From: Cinclus cinclus
Taxonomy: Eukaryota; Chordata; Aves; Passeriformes; Cinclidae
Assembly (NCBI RefSeq): GCF_963662255.1
Contig: NC_085047.1
Span: forward strand, 99,083,619 to 99,147,618
Direction: 5' to 3'
Length of the DNA stretch: 64,000 bases
In this document: piece after piece, positions 33,091-46,440 of the stretch
Layout of the letters: each line of letters opens with the position of its first letter
Position numbering within the stretch: the stretch's first letter is position 1
Notes under the pieces: model-generated
What the model was told of the DNA's origin: nothing
The model's database searches: none
Seen by the model: the letters and a program-made list of their open reading frames with translations, nothing else
Translations under genes and position numbers: made by a program

Positions 33091-36000
33091 TAGGTTCATT
33101 ACATCTACTTGTTTTGTGACCAAGCTGAAAGCCCTCGGGTTACATGATGTTTACAGTAAAGGGAATTGGGAAAAATTACCTTGGAAATTTAGGTGTGAAA
33201 GTTAAAATGATTCAGAGTTGGTAAGGCTCTTTAACCTTCCCTTCTTATCTTCTTATTAAAGCTCCTTTATAAAAATAAAAGAAGCTTTCCACAGTGTGCT
33301 TGATACATAAAATAGACTGGGTAACCATGGAGTAATGCTGTGTGGCTGAGCAGAAAATAATGATGTTTTAATATATCATAGGAAAAAATGCCTAGATGTC
33401 AAAAGCAGAATATATTTTATGTGTTCAGTAAAAAAAAGGACTCAATGATAATATTAAAAAAATGAAAGTAATTGCAAAAAAAATTGTATTTATTATAAAA
33501 ATCAGTTGTCTAGCACACAAGGTAATTTGGCATTCAAATCAGAATACTTTTAGAAGAAGCACCTGAATAAGAAATAACAGATTTTTAAAAAAATCTCTTA
33601 AGGCAATGAGAAGCTACTTAAAAGATGAAAGAGTGAACCAGAGTAACTGTCCATAGTGGATAGAAGATCTTCTTATATGTTTTCATCTTGCACAAATGAA
33701 GTCCTTTTAAGAGTTATTGTGCTTTACTACAAATAATGGGACACATATTAGTTCATTAGTCATTGTATCTCTTGTTTTTTTTTCTTTATTCTGTCCCAGA
33801 GTGGTAGCAAGAATACTTTTTATTGGCTAAATGAGGATTAAACGAACACAAATTATTGTTCTCTTTTTTTGAGCAAGTCTGTTTTCTTGGCAGACTTGAC
33901 TAGATTCCATGTGATAGTGAAACAAACCTATTTTTTTTTCCATTCAATTGAGATCTAGTTCTTGTAGGATAATCAGTAGCTTTTGAATAAAAGTCTTGTG
34001 CAGAGAAGTTTGCTTTTCATGCAAAGGAAAACTGCAAAGCTCTTTTCCAAATATCAGATGTGCTCAAGAAGTTGAGTAGTTTTCTTTAACTTCCAAAGTG
34101 ACCCAACTGTAGATGTCTGAGGTACATGGTTATGAATTGAATTATGCAATTGGGTTTGTTGAAAATTGGTCTGGAGTAATGGGACCCTGTTGCGTTTTTT
34201 GGGGAGGGAGCAAATTCTATCTGCAGCCATTATCCATTTGGTTTTAACTTCCATTGGAAATTTTTATTAATTTTCATTAGGGTTGATAGAGATACCACTA
34301 GTAACAAATATGAATGCGGAGTTGAAAATGTGACACTAATACATTTTGGATTTTGTTACCCCTGTTCAGAATGTCCTTTAAAATTTTTTCTCAGCCTTGT
34401 CCTTATTTAATTTAGGAGAGCTAGAGAAATTATTTTTTTATAAACCTTTGGAAATTGAATGGGCAAAATATTTAGTATTCTGCTACTCCACTTCCCAGAG
34501 AGTTTCTCTAGTGAGAACCTAGACTAGAAAGTGAAGAAACTGGGCCTTGAAAAGAAGTCCCAGAATGGGTTAATTTGACTCTTATGCTCTACTTCCCAAG
34601 ATGTAATGGTTTTAGAATTCTGCTGAAGAATTGTTCCTGAAAAAATAAAAATGACAGTATGTTCTCAGTCTTTGAGCTGTGAAAGGCATCTAGGAGAGGA
34701 GGGAGTGGTGCTGCTTCACTGTAAACCCCCAACAAAAAGAATAACTCATCTACTAATGATTTTCAAGAAATTTTTGTAGCTATCTCTTTTCCTGGGAGTG
34801 ATGGGTAGGGTCTCCAGGGCAGATCAAGTGTCTTGAAAGATTATATTGAAAATATTTTTGGTAACATTTAGAAAAATCTAATTACTTCATGTATTGCTTC
34901 ATTTCCAGCTGTAATATTTTATGTTGTGTGACGAATATTGTAGTTATAGAACAGAAATAAAATAAGCTAGATAGAAATTGTGTGTTTCCTAGAGTTTAAA
35001 ATTAGTGATCCTTTTTTCCCCTCTAAAATTCTGAAAAGGTGTGCAGTGACTCTTTCTGGGACAGAATTAATAATGGTGGCAACTTAATTAATAAGGTACT
35101 GCAACTTCACCAAAGATGCAAAATAATGTGAAATAAGATGATACATGGGATCACATTCTAATTCTCCTCTTTGCTTTGTTCCAAAAAGCAAGTATTTAGT
35201 TAATATATTCCTTTGGTGTGGTTACTGGTACCAAACTTGCAAAGCTTGATGTTCTGTCGATGATATTGGTGATAACTGTCTGTTTCCTTGAAAAGTTGAG
35301 GTGTGTGAAACCAAAACAGAGATTAAATAGTGATTCTGTTCTTTGCAATGATGAGGAACTCTGTTAGTTCAGTCTTACTGTGATTTTTATTGAACTTTGT
35401 TTGATGTATTTGCCCCTGCTTGAACATGAAAAGTGATTTTGCATTTGGATTGAATTTTGTTTTACATAGTCTGTTGCGGCAGGTTCTCTTTTGATGCTAT
35501 AAATCACAGGAATTATAATGGATTATTACTTATTGCACAGTATATTTTGCTGTATGCCAAAGTCCTGAAGCAATGAGTTTACATTTTGAGAAAATACCTG
35601 ATATTACTGTAAGATTACTACTCTGATTGTGGAGTGCTTTGGCTTTTTAATGGTACTCCTGTATTTACTCTCATAAATAGTTCTCTTTCTTTCATCATGT
35701 GCATCTGCTCTTCCACATTGACTCAAGAGTACTTATGAGAACTTAATTATGAGATGAATGAACTCTGAAGCTAGCTGCTACTCTTGTCTGGTAGCTGATA
35801 GCACTGCATCACAGGTGCCCAGGAGCAGCAGAGCGACACTTACCTGCAAGCACTTCACACCCAGGAGTGCCTTGTGACTGGACCACGGTTCTGAATTTCC
35901 TTGGCTTTGAGTGAGGTTCAGCTCTCCTGTTTCCTACATCTCTTGGTCTCTGTTGCCTGTCTGCAGACACAAAGACCTTATAGGGCAGACAGTCAAGCAG

Positions 36001-37204
36001 GTTTTTCTCACCTATGCCCAGCTGTCCCAGCTTCTCTTATGCCAAAACACATCCTAACCTGGAGTTTGGCACCTAATCAGAGGTAGTTTGTCTAGTTTTG
36101 CATAGTAATGGGTTGAATGAGCTGTTAGCAAGGGATTATTTTTTTTATTTTCTATGCCTAGTGCCCATGCCTGTCGCTCCCTCTAATGTAAAATGGAGTA
36201 CAGGAAGTTAGGATCAGCAAAGTGAATCCTATCCCCCTTTGTTCATGTTTCTGTACTCCTTAAGGCATGGATGTTACTCTTCAAGGCAGTCAATCCTTAC
36301 CTTCAGTGGTGTCAGAGAAATATAGATGAAGACAGAGCCATAAAATAGAAATGGGTGTAGGACAAGAGACAGGCAAGGTCCTTTCAGTGATTTGCAAAAA
36401 AAATGTTTTTTGTCTTAAAGAAGCATGATACAACTCTTTCTTAAATTAATTGGGTTCACCAGTTCTGTGTGGGCTCATTCTTTACTGTCTTTGTACTACT
36501 AACAAAACAGTTCCTGGATCCTATTTTTTATGTGGGTGTTTTTAAGACTGAAATCATATAATGTAGCTGGGGTTGTAGTTTTTGTTATTGCTTGCTGGTT
36601 TTACATCTTTTGTTTATAACAAGCTCTTTAATAATCTGAAAGAAGGCAACTATCTACGTGTTGGATACTTGTGAAGGGAAAACAGTAGCAGTATTATTCT
36701 TATCTTGGGATTTTCTGGTGACCTGGTGATATGGTGTATGAAAAGAACTAATTTATATAAAAATGGGAGCAATGTGGGGAACATGCAAGGGAGGAGAGCT
36801 GAGAGGATACCTGGTGAAGTAGCATGGATCTCAAGAAAACAATTGCAGATGTCCGCTCTTCAGGATTTTGGTGCCTATAGCCGTGGGAGCTGGCAGAGCA
36901 GCTGTTTGGCAGCCTGGGGGCATGAGGCTGGGTGGCAGCTCTCTACAGAAATAGAAAGGTGTAGTGGATGCTTTTCGCTTTGGCAACATGCTCTGTGAAA
37001 CTGCTCTCCAGCAGAAGTTCTAAAAGAGGATAAATACGTCATGTGTCACTGGAAGTGGCAGTATGATTTTAGTGTGAGCTGTATAAGTTGTTTTCTGAGG
37101 AAGAGAAACTTGCTGAGCTACCTGGGCCTTCTTCAGCCAGATTATATATCAAACAGTATGTGCTGTTACCACGTCAGCCAGGCTGGTGTTGGCTGAAATG
37201 AGCT
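33091..37204. other. Unique AT-rich DNA
   Basis: About 4 kb without a recognised repeat or gene. 35,760-36,080 and 36,840-36,960 are mildly GC-richer. The short open frames there show no known domain. Confidence 0.5.
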
Positions 37205-37365
37205 GTCATAGGGTCATTGGGGGTGGAGAGGGAGCTCAGGAGGACTCTTGTTCAACCTCCTTCTGAAAGCAAGATTGGTACTGATTTCGAAATACTCTAG
37301 ATTCTGCTCCAATTTAGGTCTTTGACAAACTTGTTTCAGTGCTTCACTATCCTTATAATGATTTT
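37205..37365 (-). mobile_element. CR1: Diverged CR1 fragment (antisense)
   Basis: Read on the plus strand, 'gtcattgggggtggagaggg', 'ttgttcaacctccttctgaa' and 'aacttgtttcagtgcttcac' follow the antisense CR1 order (lead-in, 'ccaacctcctgctcaaag', 'ggcaacctgttccagtg...'). Similarity is low and gapped, so the ends are approximate. Confidence 0.55.
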
Positions 37366-38479
37366 TTTCTTGGTGTGTGTGGCTGTACTAGTGCTGTGGC
37401 ACACCCACGATGTTGGCAGAAGCAGGCAGTCCACAGTGATAGCAGGAGGGCATGTGGAACTCCTCTAGCTCTGACTGTGTAGAGCTAGGGGGCAGCTAAC
37501 ACTGTACGGTGCAGGATCATTGCTGACACCGTGTTACAGAGAAGTCTCAAAATAAATGTCGATGTCTGTGTAACTCTGAAGTAAAAAGTTTGTAAACTTC
37601 ATGTGCATAAAGATTTTGAGGTATCAATGTCCTAGAAAAATCTGCCAAAATCCATACGACTGATGTAGGTGCCACAGTTGGTGGGCTGTGGTTTGCTGCT
37701 GCTTGGTAAGGAGCAGAGTGAGCCAGGGCTCTGCTCACTCTTCAGCATTAAGAGTTTATTTGGGACAGAAACCTACATCTGGAAAAATAATAACATCTGC
37801 CATGTTTTGTTTCTCTAAATGTAATTTCTAGAGGGAAAAAAAAATCCATTTAAATATGCAAAGGCTTGTGTAGAGAATCACAGCTGGCCTAGTGCCTTCA
37901 GGAAAAAAAGTGTATTGCCATTGGTTTCTGTACATTCATTTTTTAGCTGATTTCTTTTTTTTAAAGAAAGGCCTTAGTATGCAACTACTTTTGTAAGTGC
38001 TGTTCAAATGTTGCTGTCATCAGTATATTTGCATATCATCTTTATTTATACTGTGTGATTGCTGACAGCTTCAGTTTTTCTTTTGATAATTCCTTTGGGT
38101 GAACTAAGGCATCTTCTTCTAACAAAGCTTTTCTACTGTTTGAGCTCTCACCCTCATTCTTTTGGTCACCTATAGAGAGCATGGGGCATGCAGGGCAGGC
38201 AGAGAGAGAAATCCCTGTTAATGCTCTTTCCATTCCATTTGCTTTCACTCTCTTTAGAAAACAATGCTGCCTTTTAACTTCTTTGGTTTTCCTCTGAGTA
38301 CTTCCAAAAGGTAGCAAGTTTTACAGTTTTTTTTTTATCCTTATTTATACATTTACCTTTTCTAGTCTGAGACAGCATGGCTATAGCTCTTGATTTAGAG
38401 AACTCTTTTTTCTCAATTTGTAATAACTCTCCTCAGCCTTTTTTTTCTGACAAGCTAATGAGGTTATATGTTGTGGTGT
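37366..38479. other. Unique AT-rich DNA
   Basis: Nothing is recognised with confidence. The last 100 bp may belong to the ancient CR1 that follows. Confidence 0.5.
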
Positions 38480-38960
38480 GCTCATTGTAAACCATACTTT
38501 TCAGTTGCTTTAGTCATTCCTCTCATGTTCTTCTGAACCCTATTCAATATCTGGGCACCCAAATTGGATATTATTCTCTGATACTGTCTCGGGAAGCTGC
38601 CACAACAACAAATATCATACAGACTCTTTATTATTTCAGATCATATGAGATTCTAACTTTACAGATTCAAATTTAATTTTATTAGCTTTCCTGAATGTTT
38701 TCCTAGGAAATTTGTTTAGTTTGTTAGCTCTTAATGATCCCTAAGTCTTGTTCATAGTTTTTTAGATTGAAATTCATGATTAAATGCAGCCTTCCTAATT
38801 TTCATTTTTTAAATTTCTAGTAGTTCTCTGGTTCTTTACTTGAGCCTTGTTGTTTATGGAAGTCAAATTACTGTCTTCAGTAAACTGTACTACTGATTTT
38901 CTTGTCTTAATTATTTATTATTTGATTTTGTATCATCAAGTAATTCAATTTTTTCAAGTA
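38480..38960 (-). mobile_element. Ancient CR1/L3-like LINE relic (antisense)
   Basis: Plus-strand pieces keep the antisense order of old amniote CR1-type LINEs: 'gttcttctgaaccctattca', then 'atctgggcacccaaattgga' with 'tattattctctgatactgtc', then 'cttaatgatccctaagtctt', then 'gattttgtatcatcaagtaa'. The spacing is about right and the sequence is as AT-rich as its surroundings, so it is much older than the other CR1 copies. Weak traces may continue to about 39,100. It is inferred from remembered family order, not from a search. Confidence 0.5.
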
Positions 38961-41212
38961 ATTCAATGAAAATAATGTAGATCATAGAATGTTGCCAATA
39001 TAGTCAGTCAAAAGAGTTGCATTGGTAATCACTGCTGGAGACCTATTTTGAACCATATTTCTAATCTTGCAAAAAAGTTATTTGAAATTGGTTTTACATA
39101 AATTTTTGCCTTAAATTGATACTGTTTTAGCCATGTTCTCCTTGGGAAGCTAAAACTCCTTGGTACTAGTTGCTTTATCTACTCATTTTATTATAATAAT
39201 ACTATATTTTCAAAGTTAAAAAAGACACTTAAATGTAGAAAAGTACTACTTTTAAATTTGTGCTTTCTGTGTTGATGCCTTTTGGGATTTGCCTTTTTTT
39301 TTCCTATGTTCTCTGTATTCTTCACACATATATTTGTAACTCTGTCACCTATTGTATTAGTAGCTAGTTTCCCCAGTACTTTTCCATGGCTTTTCCCTGA
39401 GCAGAAAGACAAAACAAATCCTGAGCTCCAAGCCCTGGGGGGTACAAAGCTCTGTCTATCTTGGTGCTCCCTGTGAACCAAGGCTGAGAATAACTCTTGG
39501 AGATTCATTCTCATGGACAAAGTACAGTTAGTGCTGAATGAGGGGCTCCAAAGAAAAGGCTTGACCTAAGAAAAATTTACATCACCACTTGTCCACCTAA
39601 TTGCTTCTTTTTATCAATTATGCTAATTTCCTAAAACCCATAAAAATGTACTCACCCTTGGGGGAAGCAGGTTTTTTTGTAGACAACTTTCCATAACTGC
39701 TCCTGAAAACCTTAAAATAAAGATCCACTCTTTTATTACCTCCTTACTGAAATTATCTTAAGTTTAATTTCCAGGTTGAGCAAAAGGCAACAATGTTACT
39801 ATTATAGCTCCATCATTTATTAGTGAAACCGCACACTAGTGTCATTTTTTGTAAAATCCCCACCATGTTCATAGCCTCCCTAGCAGTAGGTTTCTTTTTT
39901 GGTTCTCGAATACATTGTAACTTGAAATTTTGTATTCCTTGTTGAGGGAATGCAGTTGGGTAGGGCTTTCCTTGCAGTAGCCTATACTTGTTTGCTTTTC
40001 TCATTTGGCTTGCTCTATGAAATACATCTCAAAAAGCATAAAATGATTTTCATAGTAACACAGTCCATTCAGGAGTGTTTTGAATTTGCTGTGCGGCAGG
40101 TGGTGGAGCTGTGCAGTTAGAATACAGAAAGATGGACATTGGTGGACTGACCTTGCTCGTTCTTGGGTTTTATCTGGGTTAAAAAACGTGGTCCCAGGGA
40201 GGATTCAAATTTCAGAAATGGAAGACTTTGGGTTGCTGCTTTGGTTAGCAGATTGCCACCTCTCCAGCTGGACTTGGGGTCTGCCTTACTTGGTGGAGCA
40301 TTACTTGCCTTTGTGTCTTGAGGGTTTCTGCTGCCTCTTTCTCCCTGGGGGTCAGTCAGCTGAAGAACATGGATGTCTTCTTAAGAAACCCTAAAGGATT
40401 CTGGATGTGTTTTGTGGAGACAACTGATTCCATCCACCAGCACGTAGAAAATTAATCTTTTCTTAATGCAAATAGTATAACTTGTTATCTGGTTTACAGG
40501 AAAGGGAACAGAATAAGAAATGTCTATTGAATGTTCTTTAGGTTAATGTTTTCCTCTTGATGTCCTGACCTGGCTTTAATTTCATTTTACATTAATGGTG
40601 TTCATGGAGAATGTACTGAATGTACAGAATGGATGAATTTGATTGCCATTCCTATGACATTTTACCACATTAAATATCCATTTTCGTTCTCTTAATCATC
40701 AGGTATTGAATGTGTCTTTTTGGAATTTCAGTAAAAAAATAAATACTTTCTGAATCCTCAGAGAGTAAATTTCTGTCTCTCTGAGGTAGGTGTGAGTTTT
40801 ATATTGAGTGTATCACCTCTGAGCAGTGTGCATCATTGTGGTAGCTTAGCCATATATAGCACATGAAGTCAGCATGTATGTTGCCTCTGTTCCACTGCGA
40901 CTCAAACAGGAGGTGGTTTGCTGAAGGTCACTCTGCAAGCTGTTGGGCAAGAGAGAAAACAGCCCACAGGTTTTCTGTTCAGCCACATTGTCTGCTTTGG
41001 TGGAGAGCCATTTCATAGCAAGTGGCATGTAGGCTATTTGACAAGAGGTAAATAAATCTTCTATATTGTTAGATTTTGAGTACTAAGGTGTCAGTTGTTA
41101 GTCATGATGAGTTCAGCTAAACCTGGATTTTCAATCAGGCAGTGTGAATACAGCAAGACCAAAAAGCAGTAGAAAGTGTCCCTGAACATAAAATCCTAAA
41201 AATACCACCCGA
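38961..41212. other. Unique AT-rich DNA
   Basis: No gene or clear repeat. Open frames at 39,191-39,520 (minus) and 40,080-40,394 (plus) are about 100 codons each and not recognised. Confidence 0.5.
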
Positions 41213-43030
41213 CCACAGAATATGCTGAATTAAAAGGGATCCACAAGGATCATCAAGTCCAACTCCTGGCCCTGCACAGGGCAATCTCAGAGAGTCCCAC
41301 CATGTGCTTAAGAGAATTGTCCAAATGCATTTTGAAATCTGTGTAGGTTTGGTGCTGTGACTACTTCCCTGAGGAGCCTCTTCCAGTGCCCAACCACCCT
41401 CTGGATGAAGAATCTTTTCCTGATATCCAACCTAAACCTCTCTGATACAGCTTCAGGCAGTTCCCTTAGGACAACTCCCATTGGTCACCAGAGAGCAGAG
41501 ACCAGTGCCTGCCCCTCCTTTTCCCCGCATCATGAAGTTGTAACTGCAATGAGGTCTCCCCTCAGTCTCTTCCTCTCCAGGCTGAGCAGACCAAGTGATC
41601 TCAGCCACTCCTCATACTTCTCCTCAAGGCCCTTCACCATCCTTGTGGCCTTCCTTTAGACACTCACTAATGTCCTTCTTACATTGCAGCACCCAGAACG
41701 GCCCCCAGCACTGGAGGTGAGGCTGCCCCAGCTCAGAGCAGAGCAGGACAATCCCCTCCCTTGCCCAGCTGGCCATGCTGTCCCTGATGTCCTCCAGGTC
41801 AGGGTTGGCTCTCCAGGCTGCCAGGGCTCTGCTGGCTCATGTTCAACTTGCCACTGATCAGGATTCTCAGATCCCTTTTCATGGCACTGTTTTCTGGTAT
41901 CTCATTCCCCACTCTGTCTGTTGCAGAGTGCCATCCATGTCCAGAATCCAGCACTTGTCTCCATTAAACTTCAAACAACTGGGGATTGTCCAGCCCTCTA
42001 ATTTATCCAGGTCTCTCAGCAGGGCCTCCCTGCCCCTGAGAGAGTCAACAGCTCCTCCCAGTTTAGTATGAGAACTTGCTTAGTGTCCCTTCCAGTCCTG
42101 CATCCACATTATTTATGAAGATGTTGAAGATCACAGGGCCGAGGATGGAGCCCTGCAGAACCCCACTAGTGACAAGTCATCAGTCTGATGTTGCTCCATT
42201 CACTATAACCTTTTATGCTCAATGCATGAGCCTGCTGCTCACCCATCACATGATGTGTTTATCCAGCTGTGAACTGGACAATTTGTCCAGAAGGATCTTG
42301 AGAGAAGACAGTTTTGAAAGCTTTACTGAAGTCCAGAAAGATTGCATCAACTGACTTCCCTTGATCACCTTGGTGGGTTACATTTTCATAAAAGGAAAAT
42401 GAGTTTGACAAACAAGACTTTCCTCTCAGGAAGACATAGACTTCATTGCTTTTCAGGTGCTTTCCAGTACCTCCCAGAACAATCTTTTCCATGGTTTTAC
42501 CAGAAAGTGAAGTGACAGGCCTGGTGTTTCCAGGGTCCTCCTTTTGAACTTCTTGAAAATCTGGACAATGTTCGCCAGCTTCCAGTCAACTGTGACATCC
42601 CTGGATTCCCAAAATGGCTCAAAAATCATCAAAATAGGCTTTGTGATGACATCAGCCATGTCATCACATCAACCCTCTTTGAGGATTCTTGGATAAATCC
42701 CATCAGGCCCCCTAGATTTACAGAGATCCAGCTGTTGCAGCAGATCCTGCACAATTTCAGGGTTGACTGGGATTTGATCATTCTTGCAGTCATGGTCCTC
42801 CAGCTCAGGGTACTGAGACCCCCTTGATCCACCATCTATATTAAAGACAGAGTCAAAGAATGTCATAAACATCTCTGCCTTGTCTCTGTCCCTCTTTGTG
42901 AGGTGAATATCCTCATCATGTAATGGGTCCATGTTATATAAATGCTCTGATACTGACATAATCTCAGTAATTACTGCCAAGATATTTTTTTAGAAATCCT
43001 CCTCATTCAGATTGTCTGCAGCCATCTTGG
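41213..43030 (-). mobile_element. CR1: CR1 LINE, about 1.8 kb, longest copy in the window (antisense)
   Basis: On the plus strand it starts 'ccacagaatatgctgaatta' and 'ggatccacaaggatcatcaa', the reversed 3' end of a CR1 subfamily different from the ATTCTATGA copies. It then covers the whole 3' region. Reverse transcriptase follows on the minus strand: V-N-P-E-I-V-Q-D-L-L and G-P-D-G-I-Y-P-R-I (42,980-42,669), D-W-K-L-A-N-I-V-Q-I-F-K-K (42,659-42,453), and G-K-S-V-D-A-I-F-L-D-F-S-K-A-F (42,492-42,259). These are consecutive RT blocks in overlapping frames, so frame changes separate them. The Y/F-A-D-D box region near 42,060 is not intact. The 5' end stops in the segment upstream of RT. Confidence 0.93.
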
Positions 43031-46000
43031 CATTAACTTGAAACTATGATAGATCTGGCTAGATTTAGTCATGATCCTTTTGCACTTAATAATAGATCTG
43101 CAACTTGATCCAGAAAAACTTCTAATTAAAATTAAAACTATAAAAATTTATTCTTCCAGATTTGCTTTTTGAAGAATCTTTTCAGTAGGGCCAAACACAA
43201 TTATGAGCAAATGATGCTGGAGACTGTTAACAGCTTAATTTAAAGTCTGCTTTGAAGAATTGAATGGTGTGATTGACACTGCAGGTAATATTCTGAGCTA
43301 TAATTCACTTTGTTGTATTTAGATAATGATTTCTGCTGTTTAAAAGGAGATGCTCACTTCATTAATCTACATGAATTGACAGTGATGTCATGGATGTGAA
43401 TGTAAGTTATGTATCACATTTATTATTAGGAGCTTTGTCACTTTTATTGTCACAATGAAAATGAGGAATAAGACTGAAGAGGATAGGATAAAAAACATAA
43501 TGAAGTCCTCAGAGACTGCTTGTTCATGCTTTGGGAATGCTCTTCAACCAAACACCCCCTTGGCCATATAATATTTATTATGGCTTCTTTTTCTTCTAGC
43601 AAATTTAGTTCTCTCTGAACTGTCAGGAAAATTTGCCTGCTGTGATGATAATAAGATCTCTGAATATTAACTGTATCTTAAATGATTTATGAAGTTTCAG
43701 AATAAACACTTTTAAAATATAGGTGGGAATGGGTCTTTGTGATTTCAATAAAAAAATATGAAGTCAGTATCAAAGACCCCAAACTAAATGGAGTTTCTTA
43801 TTAGTTCTCTGTATTTATTGTATTTGGGCACAGATGTAGCATGAAGCAGATGTCACAGGAAAGTCACACTGTGTGACTGCAGTGTAGCCCCTTCATGTCA
43901 CTCTTTTGGAGCTGGTTAGGAGGGAGTGGGAAGGGACTTGAGGTTCTGAGAGGATCTGTATTCAATGTAATTGGTCAGGGAAAAAAGTAAGTATGGGAAT
44001 AAGGCACTTTGTAAAGATGCCATGTAACTGCAAAGTGTAAACACAGAAGTGTGAGCAGAGCTTTATGTATGACATTTAAACTATTTGTTTTGTCCTCTTC
44101 AGCTTTGGTAAGATATTGTAGAAAAGATGTGGACTAATTTCAGTCCAGAAGGAAACACGAAAACCAAGCTAGAGTCTGAGAAACTTTGCCTTATATTGGA
44201 GGTCATATTAGGAAATTAGTGTTATTAACTCTTGAGAAGGGAAGACCGAGGAGAAACTTAAATTTTCAACCATATAAAAATGGCATTGTATGATGAGTGT
44301 GTATTAGTGTTTCTTGTATGACATCCATTTCGATATGGCCAGCATAAAAAAAGTCTTCAGCAGCACTATATTTAAAAGATACTTGTTACTGAGAACTTCC
44401 CCTGCTGGAACGTGGACAAGAAAGGGATTATTTTCAGGGAAATGGGACCTATTGCATGGTAATGGGCAGAGACTTTCAGTCATCTGCCCTCTCTGAGGTC
44501 ATGGGCTTTGCAGAAAGATTCCTTCCCCTGGTGCACATGCGCTCACCTTTCAATCTCACCTGTCCTCTGTGCAGCCATCAGCTCTACTTGGCCAGTTGTT
44601 TGCTATGTGGGATTATAGAGCAAGAGGGAAAATGGGATCTTAGTTTATTTGAAGCTGTACCTGCCCTGACAGGTCCTGGTTTTGAGCCTCAGCACAGTGA
44701 CTGGCTGTGGTAGAGTGCAGGCAGCCGTATGGCTGGACAGAGATTCTGGAGATGGATAACTTGCATGTAGGAGTGGAGCAGGTGTGGGAAAGAGGGTGGC
44801 ACAAGATATAGGATAACAAGATGGACAACTAAGGAAAGGTCCTGAGTTTCAAAAAATGAAGAAAATTTGAGTATGGTAGAAGCAATATAAATAAAGTCTT
44901 GATGTACTGGTTGGAAGTTACATAAAAGGGAAGGTGATGGAGGAAGCAACAAATGCAACTCTTCTGATAGAAGGAGCAAAGAGGAAGGAACTACCTAGAC
45001 AAGGAGACTGGAATGTCATGAGGGACCTGACAACTGGAAATTAGTGTCTGCTGGCTGGTGAGAATATGACTGATTATGGAGTTTGCTCTTACTGAAGTCA
45101 AATCAGGGCAGTTCAGAAATATCTTCTTGAGATTAAAAAATCCTTAACACGTTTGATATCCATTTAAAGCATAAGCTTTTTCTTTCATGTTTAGGTTTAG
45201 GATTTCGGGATTTTTATTTGTTAGAGTTTTTTTGTTTGATCTGAGAGGAAACAAGGTCAACACAAAATACTCTCAATGCAACAATGCCGTCCAAGTCATA
45301 CAGGATTGTCTCTTTATGCCCACTGCATTGGATGATTGCATTGTACAGGCTGCCACAGAACAAGAAACCACAGAACAAGAAACACCTGTAGGGTTCCCGT
45401 CTGTGGGAGTTCAATAAGCAGTTGCTCAGTACAGAGAGGAGGCAAAGTTGAGGCAGTATCTGAGCTCTTTCTTATGCTTTCCTCTCTGGTGATGTGTGAA
45501 AAGTTTCCCATTCAATTCAGAAGCTACTTGCAGTGAAACAGATTCATTGTCCTGTGGTGGTAGCACTGCTGTCCTTTTTCCTGGTTGGTCTTTAAACAGT
45601 TTCTCTGCAGTTCAGCTGACTTTTTTAATGGCTGAGTGAAAGATTAATTAAAAAGGACAGGCAGTGTAAATTGCACATGAATAATAGTAGATCACTTACC
45701 TTAAATAAAAATTTATCTGATCTTTTGGATATGGGTGCAAAAACAAATGTATAACTTCTTTTTCTTTCCTCCCTCCCCCCCCCCCCCCAAAAAAAAAATC
45801 CATCTATTTCCAGTGTAAATTTTATTGTAATATCTGGAGAACATCTTCCTGGCCAAATATGATTCCTTACAGATTTCATATGACCATTTTTATCTCTTAT
45901 TTAAATTAGTACAGGAGCTCTGTATTTGTGTGTGAATGTTTTAAATAACTAACATTGTTTTCATGGGGTTTGTTGCCATTTGGGGTTGAAAGCATTCCAT

Positions 46001-46186
46001 TCCATTTTCTTTTGCATCTGTAAGATGTTTTGACTAATGTTCCCATCCTGTGTCTTATTTTTCTGTTTCAACTGTTCTGTTCTGTTTTATTTCAACTCAA
46101 TTGTGTACTGAAGTATATAGACAAGGTGTATAAAAGTGAAAGAAACATCCTTAAAATAATTAAGAATTAATTGAGATGTTCACAGT
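43031..46186. other. Unique AT-rich DNA
   Basis: No gene or repeat family. Noted: a 15-bp unit (cacagaacaagaaac) occurring twice at about 45,354-45,384, and a C-run followed by an A-run at 45,773-45,798. Confidence 0.5.
45773..45798. repeat. Poly-C / poly-A junction tract
   Basis: A run of cytosines interrupted once by T, directly followed by nine or so adenines. It is a simple repeat prone to slippage and base-calling error. Confidence 0.85.
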
Positions 46187-46440
46187 CACAGAATCACAAG
46201 ATCATTTAGGTTGGAAAAGGCCTTTAAAATCATCAAGCAGCATTAATCCAGCATTGCCAAGTCTACCACTAAACTATGTACCAAGTGGCCTATCTGTATG
46301 TGATTTCAATACCCCCAAGGGTGGATACTAAACCTTGCTGGGCAGCCTGTTACAGTGCTTGACAAACCTTTCAGGGAAGAAATTTTTCCTAATATCTAAT
46401 CTAAACCTCCCCCTGGTGCAACTTGAGGCTGTTTCTTCTT
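46187..46440 (-). mobile_element. CR1: CR1 LINE 3' fragment (antisense)
   Basis: On the plus strand: 'tcacagaatcacaagatcat', 'ttaggttggaaaaggccttt', 'gccaagtctaccactaaact', 'gcttgacaaacctttcaggg', 'aagaaatttttcctaatatc' and 'taatctaaacctccccctgg'. This is the ordered antisense 3' region of a CR1 copy about 250 bp long. Confidence 0.92.
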
